From Falsiphaeobacter marinintestinus (GTDB lineage: Bacteria > Pseudomonadota > Alphaproteobacteria > Rhodobacterales > Rhodobacteraceae), in NCBI RefSeq assembly GCF_007923355.1, contig NZ_VOGO01000016.1, positions 1-64,000 of the forward strand: DNA of 64,000 bases. Direction: 5' to 3'. Shown piece by piece: positions 17,214 through 26,187 of the stretch. Each line of letters begins with the position of its first letter. The stretch's first letter is position 1. The notes beneath the pieces were generated by a model. The model did not search any database and was not told where the DNA came from. It was given only the letters and a program-made list of their open reading frames with translations. Position numbers and translations under genes: made by a program.

Positions 17214-19400
17214 TCATTTGTTCAGGGCGATCCCGGCACGGGCAAACGCCTCGGGTTTGGGCAAGACCCGCCAGTCAAAACGGCTGACCCAGATGTTTTC
17301 CACCCCGACCGATCCGAAATTGCCGCGTGTGCCGGGCCGCTCGGATAGCTTGGCAAGAAAATCAACCACGTCGTTCTGCGCCGCACTGCGGGTTGTCCGG
17401 CCAAGCTCTCCGCAGGTTTCGACCAGACCCTGCAGGTTCAGGGCCTCGGCATTGGGTTTGGCTTCGGTGACGATCACGAACATGCGTTCTTCCCCGGCGG
17501 AATACCCGTCAGGGCAGTCCGAACACAGCGTCATATCCGTCCCCAGACGCCGCGCGGCGTTGGCATCTTCGATTTGTTCATAAGCCGCGTGCACGCAGAA
17601 CTTGGCATCAATATGCACCCGGTTCACATCCCGCGCACCAGAAACGACCCCCCGGGCCAGAACCGTGACCTGATCACATTGCTTCAGATCGGCGCTGGGC
17701 GGCAGCGGGCCCGATTGCCCCTCAACGGCGCGCAGAGCCGCGCGACATTCGCGGCGCGGTGACACACCCGCATCGGGCAGCGCCAGATCGGCGGCATTGA
17801 CCTGCACCAAATCCACGTCAATTTCGACCGGATTGGGGTTCAACAGCGATCCGCCGCCCGACACCGACCCCAATAGCCGGGCCAAATCTTCGGCCCGACC
17901 AATCCGGGTCAAGGCCACAACAAGCGTGCTGGCCTCGGGCGCGACGTTCAGACCGACCGGCTGGCCGCCAATCTCAGCCCGTGGACCGAACCATAATTCA
18001 GTGCCATCCCAGATGCTTTCGATATCGAAAGTCGCGCCGTCCAGTTCGATTTGTGCGGCCCCCGAGGCATTGACGGTTTCGACCGCCTCGCGCAGCGCTT
18101 GAACCGGCGCAGATCCTGGATCCAGCAATGCTCCATCCATCAGTCCGCGGGGTGGGGCAACGCGGATCACAAGGTCGACAGGCCGGGCGACAACCTGTGC
18201 ATATGTCGCCGCAACCGGCAGCGCGCCGTCCAGCGGGCAGGGTGTGGCCTGCGTAGGTACACAATCGCCGGACACCGGGCGCAGAAACGCGCGGGTGGCT
18301 TCGGTGTCTTCCATCTGGGCATAGCCGATGATCGCATCCGGCGCATCGGCGGCGTCGGCCACAAGGCCCAAAACCGTCCCGTCGCCCATGCCATGCACCA
18401 GCCCGGCCATGACCTCATCCCCTTGAACCGCAAACCGGCGCACACCTTTGGTCGCCCGTCCGCCGAAGACAGCGGCATCAATCATCGATCCTTCCCACAA
18501 GGGGGTCTGCAACCGCGCCCCGCCGGGAAGGCCGGTGTCATTCATGTCGCTCAGCACCGCCTGGAACAGCTGCCGGTACGACAGCCCCGAGGTCTCGGCC
18601 AGTCGCGCAGCCAGTTTGGCCGTGAACAGGCCGTACCAGGCGGCATCATCGCCTTCTCCGGCAAAATCGATCTCACGCGCCACTTCTGACGACCGCGCGG
18701 CATAAAACGCCAGCAATCCACCGGGTGGTTCCGGCCCGTCGGTCTCGATAATCTCGGCCTCGGTCTGGCGGCTGGCATCGACATCCACGCCCAGAACCTT
18801 TGGATCGACAAAGCGTGACGCAGTGCGCGGGCTGGCCGCGCGCAGGCCGGACCCCGAATGACAACTGTCCAGCACCAGCCAGACATCCGCCCCGGTTTGC
18901 CGGATCGCAGTGACCGCGCGGCCCAGTTCATCATCGACAATGGCGTTGGGGATCATGTTGCTGCCCGCTTCGGCCCGGGCCGTGTCGGCGGGCAGGAACA
19001 CTTCGTCCAACCCGTCGGTCTCATCGCCTTCGCGATCCGCCTGCCGGGTGCCATGACCGGACATGTGGATATAAACCAGATCGCCCGCACCGGCGCGCCC
19101 GGCCATGTCGGCGAACGCCCCCAAGATCGCGTCACGGGTCGGTCTGGTGCCGCCGTCAACGGCATCCGCCAGAACCGTCAGGTCGCTTACACCCCGCTCG
19201 GTCAGGATAGTTTGCAGCAGGCGCACGTCATTTGCCGGACCCTGAAGATCTGCCAGATTGATGGTGTCATCATAGTCGGACACCCCGATAAGAATCGCGC
19301 GGGTCTCGGCCGAAACGGGCGTAGAAAACGCGGCCATCACGGTGATCAAAAAGGCCAGAACCGGCACAAAAAAGCGTTTTTCACACATAGTCATCGTCAT
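17214..19400 (-). CDS. Exported metacaspase-like (C14) peptidase
   Basis: 728 residues with a signal peptide (FFVPVLAFLITVMAAFSTPVSA, cleavage near residue 31). The caspase-fold domain spans residues 33-300: TRAILIGVSDYDD opening strand, His116 in HMSGHGTRQ, and Cys180 in WLVLDSCHSGSG. ETDGLDEVFLPAD resembles the type I metacaspase motif around the acidic S1 pocket, which predicts cleavage after Arg or Lys. The C-terminal 430 residues are of no family I recognise and include CSDCPDGYSAGEERMFVIV, resembling the ligand-like tails (DUF4384 type) found after bacterial caspases. First gene of the operon, divergent from the DUF900 hydrolase. The start has several nearby Met codons and no strong Shine-Dalgarno. 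Confidence 0.9.
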   Translation of the reverse strand: MTMTMCEKRFFVPVLAFLITVMAAFSTPVSAETRAILIGVSDYDDTINLADLQGPANDVRLLQTILTERGVSDLTVLADAVDGGTRPTRDAILGAFADMAGRAGAGDLVYIHMSGHGTRQADREGDETDGLDEVFLPADTARAEAGSNMIPNAIVDDELGRAVTAIRQTGADVWLVLDSCHSGSGLRAASPRTASRFVDPKVLGVDVDASRQTEAEIIETDGPEPPGGLLAFYAARSSEVAREIDFAGEGDDAAWYGLFTAKLAARLAETSGLSYRQLFQAVLSDMNDTGLPGGARLQTPLWEGSMIDAAVFGGRATKGVRRFAVQGDEVMAGLVHGMGDGTVLGLVADAADAPDAIIGYAQMEDTEATRAFLRPVSGDCVPTQATPCPLDGALPVAATYAQVVARPVDLVIRVAPPRGLMDGALLDPGSAPVQALREAVETVNASGAAQIELDGATFDIESIWDGTELWFGPRAEIGGQPVGLNVAPEASTLVVALTRIGRAEDLARLLGSVSGGGSLLNPNPVEIDVDLVQVNAADLALPDAGVSPRRECRAALRAVEGQSGPLPPSADLKQCDQVTVLARGVVSGARDVNRVHIDAKFCVHAAYEQIEDANAARRLGTDMTLCSDCPDGYSAGEERMFVIVTEAKPNAEALNLQGLVETCGELGRTTRSAAQNDVVDFLAKLSERPGTRGNFGSVGVENIWVSRFDWRVLPKPEAFARAGIALNK

Positions 19401-19427
19401 AAATCAATTCTTATGTTCAAGATCATG

Positions 19428-19448
19428 GCACAGAAAACTGCTCTGTGC
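19428..19448. promoter_or_regulatory. Inverted repeat in the divergent protease/hydrolase promoter region
   Basis: GCACAG at 19428-19433 and CTGTGC at 19443-19448 are perfect inverted half-sites in the 116-base divergent gap between the metacaspase and DUF900 genes. The position suits an operator controlling both directions. The regulator is unknown and no regulator gene lies beside it. Confidence 0.3.
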
Positions 19449-19528
19449 ATATTGATTCGAATTGTCATTGAGCATGACATGGGACAGCGGGAATCCTGAA
19501 AAATTTTTCGGAAAGGGTGCAAAGTATC

Positions 19529-21250
19529 GTGAACAGAGCATTTTTCGGAGCCATTCTGGCCTGCGGGCTGGTCCTTGGATCGGGCGTAGACGTCAAAGCC
19601 CAGGAAGATCCCGGTTTTGCCACGCTGGCTTATCTTGTCGATGCCGACCCCGACGCAGCACTGGACCGGATCAGCGATTTACTGGACGCCGCACAGGCCG
19701 AGGCAGACGCTGACCCGCGGGTGATTTTTGACCTCTACCGGCTTGCCGCCGACCTTCTGATCGAAGGCGCCCAGATCGAACAGGCCGCGCAGATCATCGC
19801 ACAACTTGCCGCTTTTGCGGTCCGGTTCCGGGACACGCTTGACGTCGACCCGGTGCCCTTGTTCGCCGAAGCTGCTGCTCTGATGGAAAGCGAAGATAAC
19901 CAACGCGGCGCGCGGGACGTTTTGATCACAATGCTGGACCAGCAGCGTGACGGGGCTGAACCTGCCACGGCAATCGCCGACACCATCCGCGACATCACCC
20001 GCCTGTCCGAGGCGTTGAACCTGCCGCTGCCTCCGTCCGCACAGATAGCAGCAGAAGGGGCCATTGACGGCACGCGCAGCGATGGCACAGGCGGCTTTCG
20101 CGAGGTCGATGTGTATTACGCCACCGACCGGGCGCAGTCTGGCAAGGACAGGCCCTCCGAATTTTACGGCAACGGCCGGGGCGATCTGGAACTGGGCGTC
20201 GCAACCGTAACCGTGCCCGAGATCCACACCCCCGGCGTGCTAGAGGCTCCGTCGATCTGGCGGTTGGAATTCCGGGCCGACCCGGCCAAGCATGTGGTTT
20301 TGCAAAGCATCGAACCGCTGGACCCGGACAGCTTTTATGGCCGCTTGCAGGGGGAATTCACCGACCGCCCCGAACGCGAGGCGTTCGTGTTCATCCACGG
20401 CTACAACGTGCGTTTTGATCAGGCCGCCCGCCGGGCCGCGCAGATGGCCTATGACATGAACTATGATGGCGTGCCGGTTCTGTATTCCTGGCCGTCGTTC
20501 GGATCGACCGTGAAATACGTTGCCGACACCGCCGTCGTGCGTCTCAGCGGGCGTCGGCTTTCGACATTCCTGGAAGAGTTGCTTGAACGGTCAGGGGCCG
20601 AAACCATCCACGTGGTGGCGCACAGCATGGGCAATCGCGCCCTGACCGATGCGCTTGAACTGATGGCGCTGCGCATGGGCATCAAGGAAGGCGACGAGCC
20701 GCTGCTGGGGCAGGTGGTGTTTGCGGCACCTGACGTCGACGCCGGGCTGTTTCAAGAGATGTTGCCGACCATCCACCCGCTGGCCGAACGGCTGACGCTT
20801 TATGCGTCCGATCAGGACTGGGCGCTGACCGCGTCACGCAAACTGCATGGCAACGCCTTGCGGGCCGGTCTGGGTGGGCCGTTTACGCTGACCAATCCTG
20901 TTGTCGACAGCGTGGACATGTCCCAGCTGGGCGATGACATGCTGGCGCACAGCTATTTTGCCGACGACAGTTCAGCGCTGGCCGACATGATGACCCTGTT
21001 CTGGCAAAACGCAGATCCGATCGAGCGTTGCGGCATGCAGGAAGACCGCGATACTGACGATGGCCTGCCAATCTGGCGCTATCAAAGCGGTGTCTGCGCC
21101 GACCGCAACTTGCTGAGCGTTCTCGCCCATCTCAGGCGCGCGCAGGTGACGTCGCCGCTGGAAGTGCACGAGATCATTCTGGACACGGTTCTGGACGTTG
21201 ACCTGGCTCAGAAATTGGAAAGCGTCGTGTCGGGCATTTTGGGCGAATAG
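19529..21250 (+). CDS. Exported DUF900 alpha/beta hydrolase
   Basis: A 573-residue protein. GTG 19529 (MNRAFFGAILACGLVLG) is preferred because GAAAGGG lies 11 bases upstream; the in-frame GTG 19517 has no room for a binding site. Signal peptide to about residue 25 (VKAQ). Residues 26-180 are helical. The DUF900 hydrolase domain follows: DVYYATDRAQSG, FVFIHGYNVRFDQA (oxyanion region), and the nucleophile Ser366 in VAHSMGNRAL. The family are serine esterases/lipases or acyltransferases of unknown substrate. Divergent from the metacaspase gene across a shared promoter region, so likely co-regulated with the protease operon. Confidence 0.85.
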   Translation: MNRAFFGAILACGLVLGSGVDVKAQEDPGFATLAYLVDADPDAALDRISDLLDAAQAEADADPRVIFDLYRLAADLLIEGAQIEQAAQIIAQLAAFAVRFRDTLDVDPVPLFAEAAALMESEDNQRGARDVLITMLDQQRDGAEPATAIADTIRDITRLSEALNLPLPPSAQIAAEGAIDGTRSDGTGGFREVDVYYATDRAQSGKDRPSEFYGNGRGDLELGVATVTVPEIHTPGVLEAPSIWRLEFRADPAKHVVLQSIEPLDPDSFYGRLQGEFTDRPEREAFVFIHGYNVRFDQAARRAAQMAYDMNYDGVPVLYSWPSFGSTVKYVADTAVVRLSGRRLSTFLEELLERSGAETIHVVAHSMGNRALTDALELMALRMGIKEGDEPLLGQVVFAAPDVDAGLFQEMLPTIHPLAERLTLYASDQDWALTASRKLHGNALRAGLGGPFTLTNPVVDSVDMSQLGDDMLAHSYFADDSSALADMMTLFWQNADPIERCGMQEDRDTDDGLPIWRYQSGVCADRNLLSVLAHLRRAQVTSPLEVHEIILDTVLDVDLAQKLESVVSGILGE

Positions 21251-21717
21251 TCCCCATAGATCAGGTCCAGATCCCCAAACAGCGGATACAGCACCAGATA
21301 GCTGATCACGCACCACAGCACGATCAGAATGGCAGCGCGCCGCTTCAGGTGCCACGAAAAGTTGCGGGTCTCAAGCCAGCGGCGCACCTGTCCTTCTGAT
21401 CCGCCCATGGCACGGACATCCTCGACCGCAGCGCGCAGCCCCTGAAACGCCTCGTTAAAGGCGACAAAGGTGATCACCGTGTTCATCGAATAAAAGAACA
21501 TCACCAGCAGGCGCGGAATGGTAAACGGATAATCGTTGTTCGGGTCGGCAAAGAACACCAGAACGCCAACCATGATCGCATGGGCATAAACGACCCGATG
21601 CCACAGCGTGTCGATCCTCAGGTTCAGCTGCATCGCAAGCGTCAGCAGGTCTTTCAGCTCAAGGCCGGGCTGATAGGCTCCAGCGCCTTGTACATCGTCC
21701 TGTGACGCGTCTTTCAT
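21208..21717 (-). CDS. Small membrane protein of unknown function
   Basis: 169 residues from ATG 21717, which has GGAGG 7 bases upstream; a TTG at 21774 would extend into the neighbouring gap. Three predicted membrane helices: VVYAHAIMVGVLVFF, RLLVMFFYSMNTVITFVAF and AAILIVLWCVISYLVLYPLF. The central soluble part (RAAVEDVRAMGGSEGQVRRW) is charged. The last 43 bases overlap the 3' end of the DUF900 gene on the other strand. I do not recognise a family. Confidence 0.7.
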   Translation of the reverse strand: MKDASQDDVQGAGAYQPGLELKDLLTLAMQLNLRIDTLWHRVVYAHAIMVGVLVFFADPNNDYPFTIPRLLVMFFYSMNTVITFVAFNEAFQGLRAAVEDVRAMGGSEGQVRRWLETRNFSWHLKRRAAILIVLWCVISYLVLYPLFGDLDLIYGDYSPKMPDTTLSNF

Positions 21718-21780
21718 CCCCAAACCTCCGCTGGCTTCTGGCCCGAGCTTATCAAAAACCCGCGCCCGAACCAATCGGGC

Positions 21781-22173
21781 TCAAAGTTCGCCGGCTTCTT
21801 CCAGAACCTTGCGGGCGGCGCGGAAGCATTCCAGCCCCTGCGGCACCCCGCAATAGATCGCGACGACGTGGATGATGGCGCGGATTTCCTCTTTCGAGAC
21901 GCCGTTGTTCAGGGCACCCCGGCAATGGATCTCCCATTCGTTCATCTTTCCAAGCGCGCCCAGCATCGCCAGATTCATCATCGAGCGAGTCTTGGGTTCG
22001 ATCACATCGTCGCCCCAGCCAAACCCCCAGCACCAGGCTGTCATCGCTTCCTGAAACGGGCGGCTGAAATCGTCGGCTGCGTTCAGCGATTTCTGGACGT
22101 ATTCATCGCCCAATGTCCCTTTGCGCTGCTCCAGCCCCTTCATGAACAGGTCTTCGTTGAACAGATCGGCCAT
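21781..22173 (-). CDS. Carboxymuconolactone decarboxylase family protein
   Basis: 130 residues from ATG 22173 (MADLFNEDLF), preceded by AGGAG; the frame runs on to 22209. EYVQKSLNAADDFSRPFQ, LGKMNEWEIHCRGALNNGVS and KEEIRAIIHVVAIYCGVPQG are typical of gamma-carboxymuconolactone decarboxylase (PcaC-like) proteins. The paired Cys of the AhpD branch are absent, so decarboxylase-type chemistry is likelier than peroxidase. No other beta-ketoadipate genes are adjacent. Confidence 0.8.
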   Translation of the reverse strand: MADLFNEDLFMKGLEQRKGTLGDEYVQKSLNAADDFSRPFQEAMTAWCWGFGWGDDVIEPKTRSMMNLAMLGALGKMNEWEIHCRGALNNGVSKEEIRAIIHVVAIYCGVPQGLECFRAARKVLEEAGEL

Positions 22174-22359
22174 GGCGCATCTCCTCTTGCGTTGCGTTTG
22201 ATATTCCATTCAGAGCCATTCCGCGCATTTGGAAAGCGCGAAACCGTGGCTTGTCCATGGTTCGCATCCGATGATGCACAATCGCAACCCTGTTGCCTTT
22301 GCACTTGCAGCATGACTAAATCGAACCATGACCAGTGACTTACCCGAACCAGACCATCA

Positions 22360-23145
22360 ATGACGCGTCCCGACCTGATCGTGTTTTCCGACCTTGATGG
22401 CACCCTGCTGGATCACGACACCTATTCCTTTGACGCCGCAAAACCGATGCTGATCCGACTAAAACATCTGGGATTCCCGGTTGTCCTTGCCAGTTCCAAA
22501 ACCGCGCCCGAGATGGTTCCGATCCGTCAGGCCATGGCGCTGGGACCGGTCCCGATGATCTGCGAAAACGGCGCGGGGTTGGTTGACGCAGATGTCCAAA
22601 CCGTACGAACCGGCCCGGAATATGTACGGTTGCGGTCCGGTTTGGACGCCATCGACGCCCGCCTGCGCGCCATGTTCGAAGGGTTCGGCGATATGGGCGC
22701 TGAGCGGATCGCGGACGTGACCGGCCTGACCCGACAACAGGCCGACCTGGCCGGGCAACGCAGCTTTTCCGAACCCGGGCTGTGGCACGGATCAGCCGAC
22801 CAGCAGGACCGTTTTGTTGACGCGTTGCGCGGACAGGGCATAGCCGCGCGCATGGGTGGGCGGTTCCTGACCCTCAGCTTTGGCGCAACCAAGGCGGACC
22901 GGATGCACAATATCGCGGCAGACTATCAAAATCCGCCAAGTGTCGCGCTGGGCGACGCTCCGAATGATCTTGAGATGCTGAACACCGCCGATTATGGCAT
23001 CATCATCGCCAACCCGCACCGGCCCCCGCTGCCAGAGCAACCGGGCGAGGCGCAGGGGCGAATCTGCCGCACAACCCAAGCTGGCCCCGCCGGTTGGACC
23101 GAAGGTCTGACCGCGTTACTGTCAAAACTGAACATCGAAGATTAG
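22360..23145 (+). CDS. HAD phosphatase, mannosyl/glucosyl-3-phosphoglycerate phosphatase-like
   Basis: 261 residues of the HAD superfamily type IIB. Motif I is DLDGTLLD with nucleophile Asp11, motif II ASSKT, motif IV GDAPNDLEML. The cap and overall pattern (VFSDLDGTLLDHDTYSFDAA, ENGAGL) match mannosyl-3-phosphoglycerate phosphatase. With the GT81-like synthase directly downstream (stop 11 bases before its start), the likely reaction is dephosphorylation of glucosyl-3-phosphoglycerate to glucosylglycerate. Confidence 0.85.
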   Translation: MTRPDLIVFSDLDGTLLDHDTYSFDAAKPMLIRLKHLGFPVVLASSKTAPEMVPIRQAMALGPVPMICENGAGLVDADVQTVRTGPEYVRLRSGLDAIDARLRAMFEGFGDMGAERIADVTGLTRQQADLAGQRSFSEPGLWHGSADQQDRFVDALRGQGIAARMGGRFLTLSFGATKADRMHNIAADYQNPPSVALGDAPNDLEMLNTADYGIIIANPHRPPLPEQPGEAQGRICRTTQAGPAGWTEGLTALLSKLNIED

Positions 23146-23156
23146 GAGCGCTTGCC

Positions 23157-24377
23157 GTGGCAGACTTTCAACAGAACGGGAATATCGCGACCCTGCACAA
23201 CCTGCGCTCAACCTCGCCCGATGCGATGACCCACGCGGTGTCGACCTTTGCACAGTTTCGCAAGATCACGCTGATCCTGCCATCGCTGTACTCGGAACTT
23301 GAAGCACCGGCTTTGTCGCATATCGTCGACGAGCTGTCCCAGGTGCCTTACCTGCACCGCATCATTATCGGGTTGGACCGGGCTGATCTGGATCAGTACC
23401 GCCACGCAGTCGACTATTTCAGCCGCCTGCCGCAGGATCATGTGGTGATCTGGAACGACAGTCCGCGCCAGAAAGAGATCGGCAAACGCCTTGAACAGAT
23501 GGGTCTGGGCCCAACTGAGCCCGGCAAGGGCAAGAACGTCTGGGGGTGCCTTGGCTATCTGATGGCGTGTCAGGACAGCGCCGTGGTCGCGATCCATGAT
23601 TGCGACATCACCACCTATAACCGCGATATGCTGACCCGGCTGGTCTATCCGGTGACCAACCCGAATTTCCCCTATCAGCTGTCCAAGGGCTATTACCCCC
23701 GCATTGGCAACGGGTCGATGAACGGGCGGGTCACGCGCCTTCTGGTCAGCCCGTTGCTGATCGCCCTGAAAAAGGTGATCGGAGATCGGGATTACATCGA
23801 TTACCTGCGCAGCTTCCGCTATCCGCTGTCAGGTGAATTCGCCATGCGCACGTCGATCCTGCCGGATCTGCGGATGCCGTCCGACTGGGGGCTGGAGATT
23901 GGCGTGCTGTCCGAAGCATGGCGCAACCTTGCGCCGAAAACGGTCTGTCAGGTCGAAATTTCGGACGCCTATGATCACAAGCATCAGGATCTGAGCCCCG
24001 AAGACAAGGATGCCGGGCTGAACCGTATGTCGACGGACATCTGCAAGTCGATCTTCCGCAAGCTGGCCGCCGATGGCACCGTGTTCACCACCCATGTGTT
24101 CCGCACGCTGAAAGCAACGTATTACCGCTCGGCGCTGGATCTTCTGGAAAGCTATTACAACGATGCTGCGATGAATGGTCTGACGATTGATCGACATAAA
24201 GAAGAGCAAACGATCGAGCTGTTTGCCGAAAACATCATGCGCGCCGGAGAAGTGTTCCTGTCGAATCCGTCCGAAACCCCGTTCATCCCGACCTGGAGCC
24301 GTGTGCACGCGGCCGATCCTGACCTGATGCGCGACATGCTGAAAGCCGTGGCGGACGACTACGACGATCTGGGGTAG
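23157..24377 (+). CDS. Glucosyl-3-phosphoglycerate synthase-like glycosyltransferase (GT81)
   Basis: 406 residues from GTG 23157 (ADFQQNGNIATLHNL), with AGGAG at 23144-23148; the open frame starts earlier, inside the phosphatase gene. A GT-A fold protein: TLILPSLYSELEAPAL, nucleotide-sugar metal motif HDCDITTYN, and RYPLSGEFAM. It resembles glucosyl- and mannosyl-3-phosphoglycerate synthases, which join an NDP-sugar to 3-phosphoglycerate. Paired with the phosphatase upstream and facing a GH13 phosphorylase-like gene. The glucose versus mannose donor cannot be told from sequence. Confidence 0.85.
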   Translation: MADFQQNGNIATLHNLRSTSPDAMTHAVSTFAQFRKITLILPSLYSELEAPALSHIVDELSQVPYLHRIIIGLDRADLDQYRHAVDYFSRLPQDHVVIWNDSPRQKEIGKRLEQMGLGPTEPGKGKNVWGCLGYLMACQDSAVVAIHDCDITTYNRDMLTRLVYPVTNPNFPYQLSKGYYPRIGNGSMNGRVTRLLVSPLLIALKKVIGDRDYIDYLRSFRYPLSGEFAMRTSILPDLRMPSDWGLEIGVLSEAWRNLAPKTVCQVEISDAYDHKHQDLSPEDKDAGLNRMSTDICKSIFRKLAADGTVFTTHVFRTLKATYYRSALDLLESYYNDAAMNGLTIDRHKEEQTIELFAENIMRAGEVFLSNPSETPFIPTWSRVHAADPDLMRDMLKAVADDYDDLG

Positions 24378-24396
24378 GGGCCGGCCGGCGGGCCGG

Positions 24397-24441
24397 TTGG
24401 GGCGCTGCCCCAAACCCCGGAGTATTTGCAAAGAGAAGAAA
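24397..24441. terminator. Convergent-gene terminator: GC hairpin plus half intergenic repeat
   Basis: TTGGGGC (24397-24403), loop GCT, GCCCCAA (24407-24413) makes a perfect 7 bp stem between two convergent genes. It is followed by GGAGTATTTGCAAAGAGAAG (from 24419), one arm of the repeat also found at 37245, 40087, 41924, 49309, 51614 and 56935. Confidence 0.6.
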
Positions 24442-24445
24442 GGGA

Positions 24446-26182
24446 TCAGGTCCGGTTGGTGATCCACCGGCACTGGTAGGGGCTAAAGCGGATCGGCGTA
24501 TCGATCGGGTTCACGCGCTCGCCGCTTAGCAGATCTGTCCATGTATCGCCATCGATCATGTTCAGCGCCACCGGGTCGATCTCGATCTCTTGATCCGACA
24601 CATTGTGCAGGGCAAAGATCGACTGATCACGATCCAGGCTTTGCCGCCAGACACCAAAGATCCGGTGATCGACCTGCAGCGTGAACTGCGTGGCATTCGG
24701 GTGGAAGGCGGGTTGTTTGCTGCGCAATTGCAGGCGGGCTTTCAGGGCGCCGAGCACCTTTGAGGTATTGCTTTCAGGATCGGCCAGCCGCGCGCGCAGC
24801 GTCGGGTAATCCCAGTTGTGCCGGTTCAGAGCCCGCTTCATGCCGGTCTTTTCGAACTTGTCGTGATCGTTCGGCGTCGCCAGCAGGGCGTGGATGTAAA
24901 AGGCCGGGATGCCTTCAAGCGACATCACGATGGTTTGCGAGGTCAGAAAACGCGGGATGTGCCAGTCATCCTCGCCGTGCAACGTGCCTTTCATCGCCTC
25001 GAAATAGGTGATGTTCAGCTCATAAGGTTTTTCCTTGCCGCCCCCCAGGGCGCGCATCGACACCTCGCCGCCGAAACGTCGGACAGCATCAATCATCGCG
25101 TCCTGTTCCGCGTCGGGCAGGATGCCTTCGGCGGGGCGCATGCCGACACCGTCATGGCTGGCCGAGAAATTCAGATAGGCACAGCCCAGTTGCGCAGGGG
25201 GCATTGTGGCCTGCCACCGGTTCAGATATCGCGCCGTGCCTGACAGCATCGCATGCAGGATCAGCGGTGGCAGCGGGAAGTTATAGACCACATGCGCCTC
25301 ATTCCGGTTGCCGAAGTAGCTCAGGTTCTCAGCGCTGGGCACGTTGGTTTCGGTCAGCAGGATGACCGGTTCCGTTGCATAGTCACACAGCAGCCGCATC
25401 AGGCGCACAACCGCGTGGGTCTGGGGCAGGTGGATGCAATTGGTGCCGATTTCTTTCCATAGGAACGCCACCGCATCCAGCCGCAGGATCCGCACGCCAT
25501 TGTCGATGTGCAGCCGCATGATCGCCAGAAATTCCAGCAGCACATCGGGGTTGCGGAAATCCAGATCGACCTGATCGTGGCTGAACGTGCACCAGACATG
25601 GCGTGGTCCGTTCACCGTTTCGGCTTCGCGCAACAGGGGGTGGGTGCGGGGGCGCACAACCTCGCTCAGGTCATCCTCGGGCGAGGCCTCGAAAAAGAAC
25701 TGGTCATAGGGTTCATGGCCCTGCAGGTATGCGTTGAACCAGTGGCTTTGGCTGCTGACATGATTCAGCACCAGATCCGACATCAGCTTGAATTCATCCG
25801 CGATCCGGCTGATGTCGGGCCAGTCGCCCAGCACCGGGTTCACCGCGCGATAGTCGCTGACGGCAAATCCGTCATCCGAGGTGAACGGGAAAAACGGCAG
25901 GATATGCACGCCGTTCACGGTGCCGCGCAGATTGTCGTGCAGGAAATCGCGCAGCAGATCCAGCGGCTTATGCTGTCCATCAACAATTGAATCGCCATAG
26001 GTGATGACCAGTGCATCATGTTCGGACCAGAAATTGTTGCCTGGCGGGCGGGCGCGTTTGCGGCGCGGTGCGTTGTCGGGCCAGAAGGCATCGACGATCT
26101 GGCTGGCCAGAATGTCGGCGGGCAGATCAGGATAGATCGCACTGACCAGCTCGGTCAGCCTTTGGGAGAACACATCGCGCAT
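24446..26182 (-). CDS. GH13 glucoside phosphorylase (sucrose / glucosylglycerate phosphorylase family)
   Basis: 578 residues of the GH13_18 type, with nucleophile Asp236 (RILRLDAVAF), acid/base Glu278 (LLTETNVP) and stabiliser Asp344 (SASHDGVG), all present. VHILPFFPFTSDDGFAV is the subfamily signature. This subfamily includes sucrose phosphorylase and glucosylglycerate phosphorylase (YcjM-like). Convergence on the synthase/phosphatase pair favours glucosylglycerate as substrate, releasing glucose 1-phosphate. It starts 5 bases after the stop of ureG, so it may also be read with the urease operon. Confidence 0.88.
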   Translation of the reverse strand: MRDVFSQRLTELVSAIYPDLPADILASQIVDAFWPDNAPRRKRARPPGNNFWSEHDALVITYGDSIVDGQHKPLDLLRDFLHDNLRGTVNGVHILPFFPFTSDDGFAVSDYRAVNPVLGDWPDISRIADEFKLMSDLVLNHVSSQSHWFNAYLQGHEPYDQFFFEASPEDDLSEVVRPRTHPLLREAETVNGPRHVWCTFSHDQVDLDFRNPDVLLEFLAIMRLHIDNGVRILRLDAVAFLWKEIGTNCIHLPQTHAVVRLMRLLCDYATEPVILLTETNVPSAENLSYFGNRNEAHVVYNFPLPPLILHAMLSGTARYLNRWQATMPPAQLGCAYLNFSASHDGVGMRPAEGILPDAEQDAMIDAVRRFGGEVSMRALGGGKEKPYELNITYFEAMKGTLHGEDDWHIPRFLTSQTIVMSLEGIPAFYIHALLATPNDHDKFEKTGMKRALNRHNWDYPTLRARLADPESNTSKVLGALKARLQLRSKQPAFHPNATQFTLQVDHRIFGVWRQSLDRDQSIFALHNVSDQEIEIDPVALNMIDGDTWTDLLSGERVNPIDTPIRFSPYQCRWITNRT

Positions 26183-26187
26183 GACCG

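Noticed and set aside
11899-21250. Reading the protease locus as a known anti-phage defence system
   Set aside because: All proteins appear exported, and there is no nuclease, cyclase, reverse transcriptase or STAND ATPase partner; classic CHAT or caspase defence systems are cytoplasmic.
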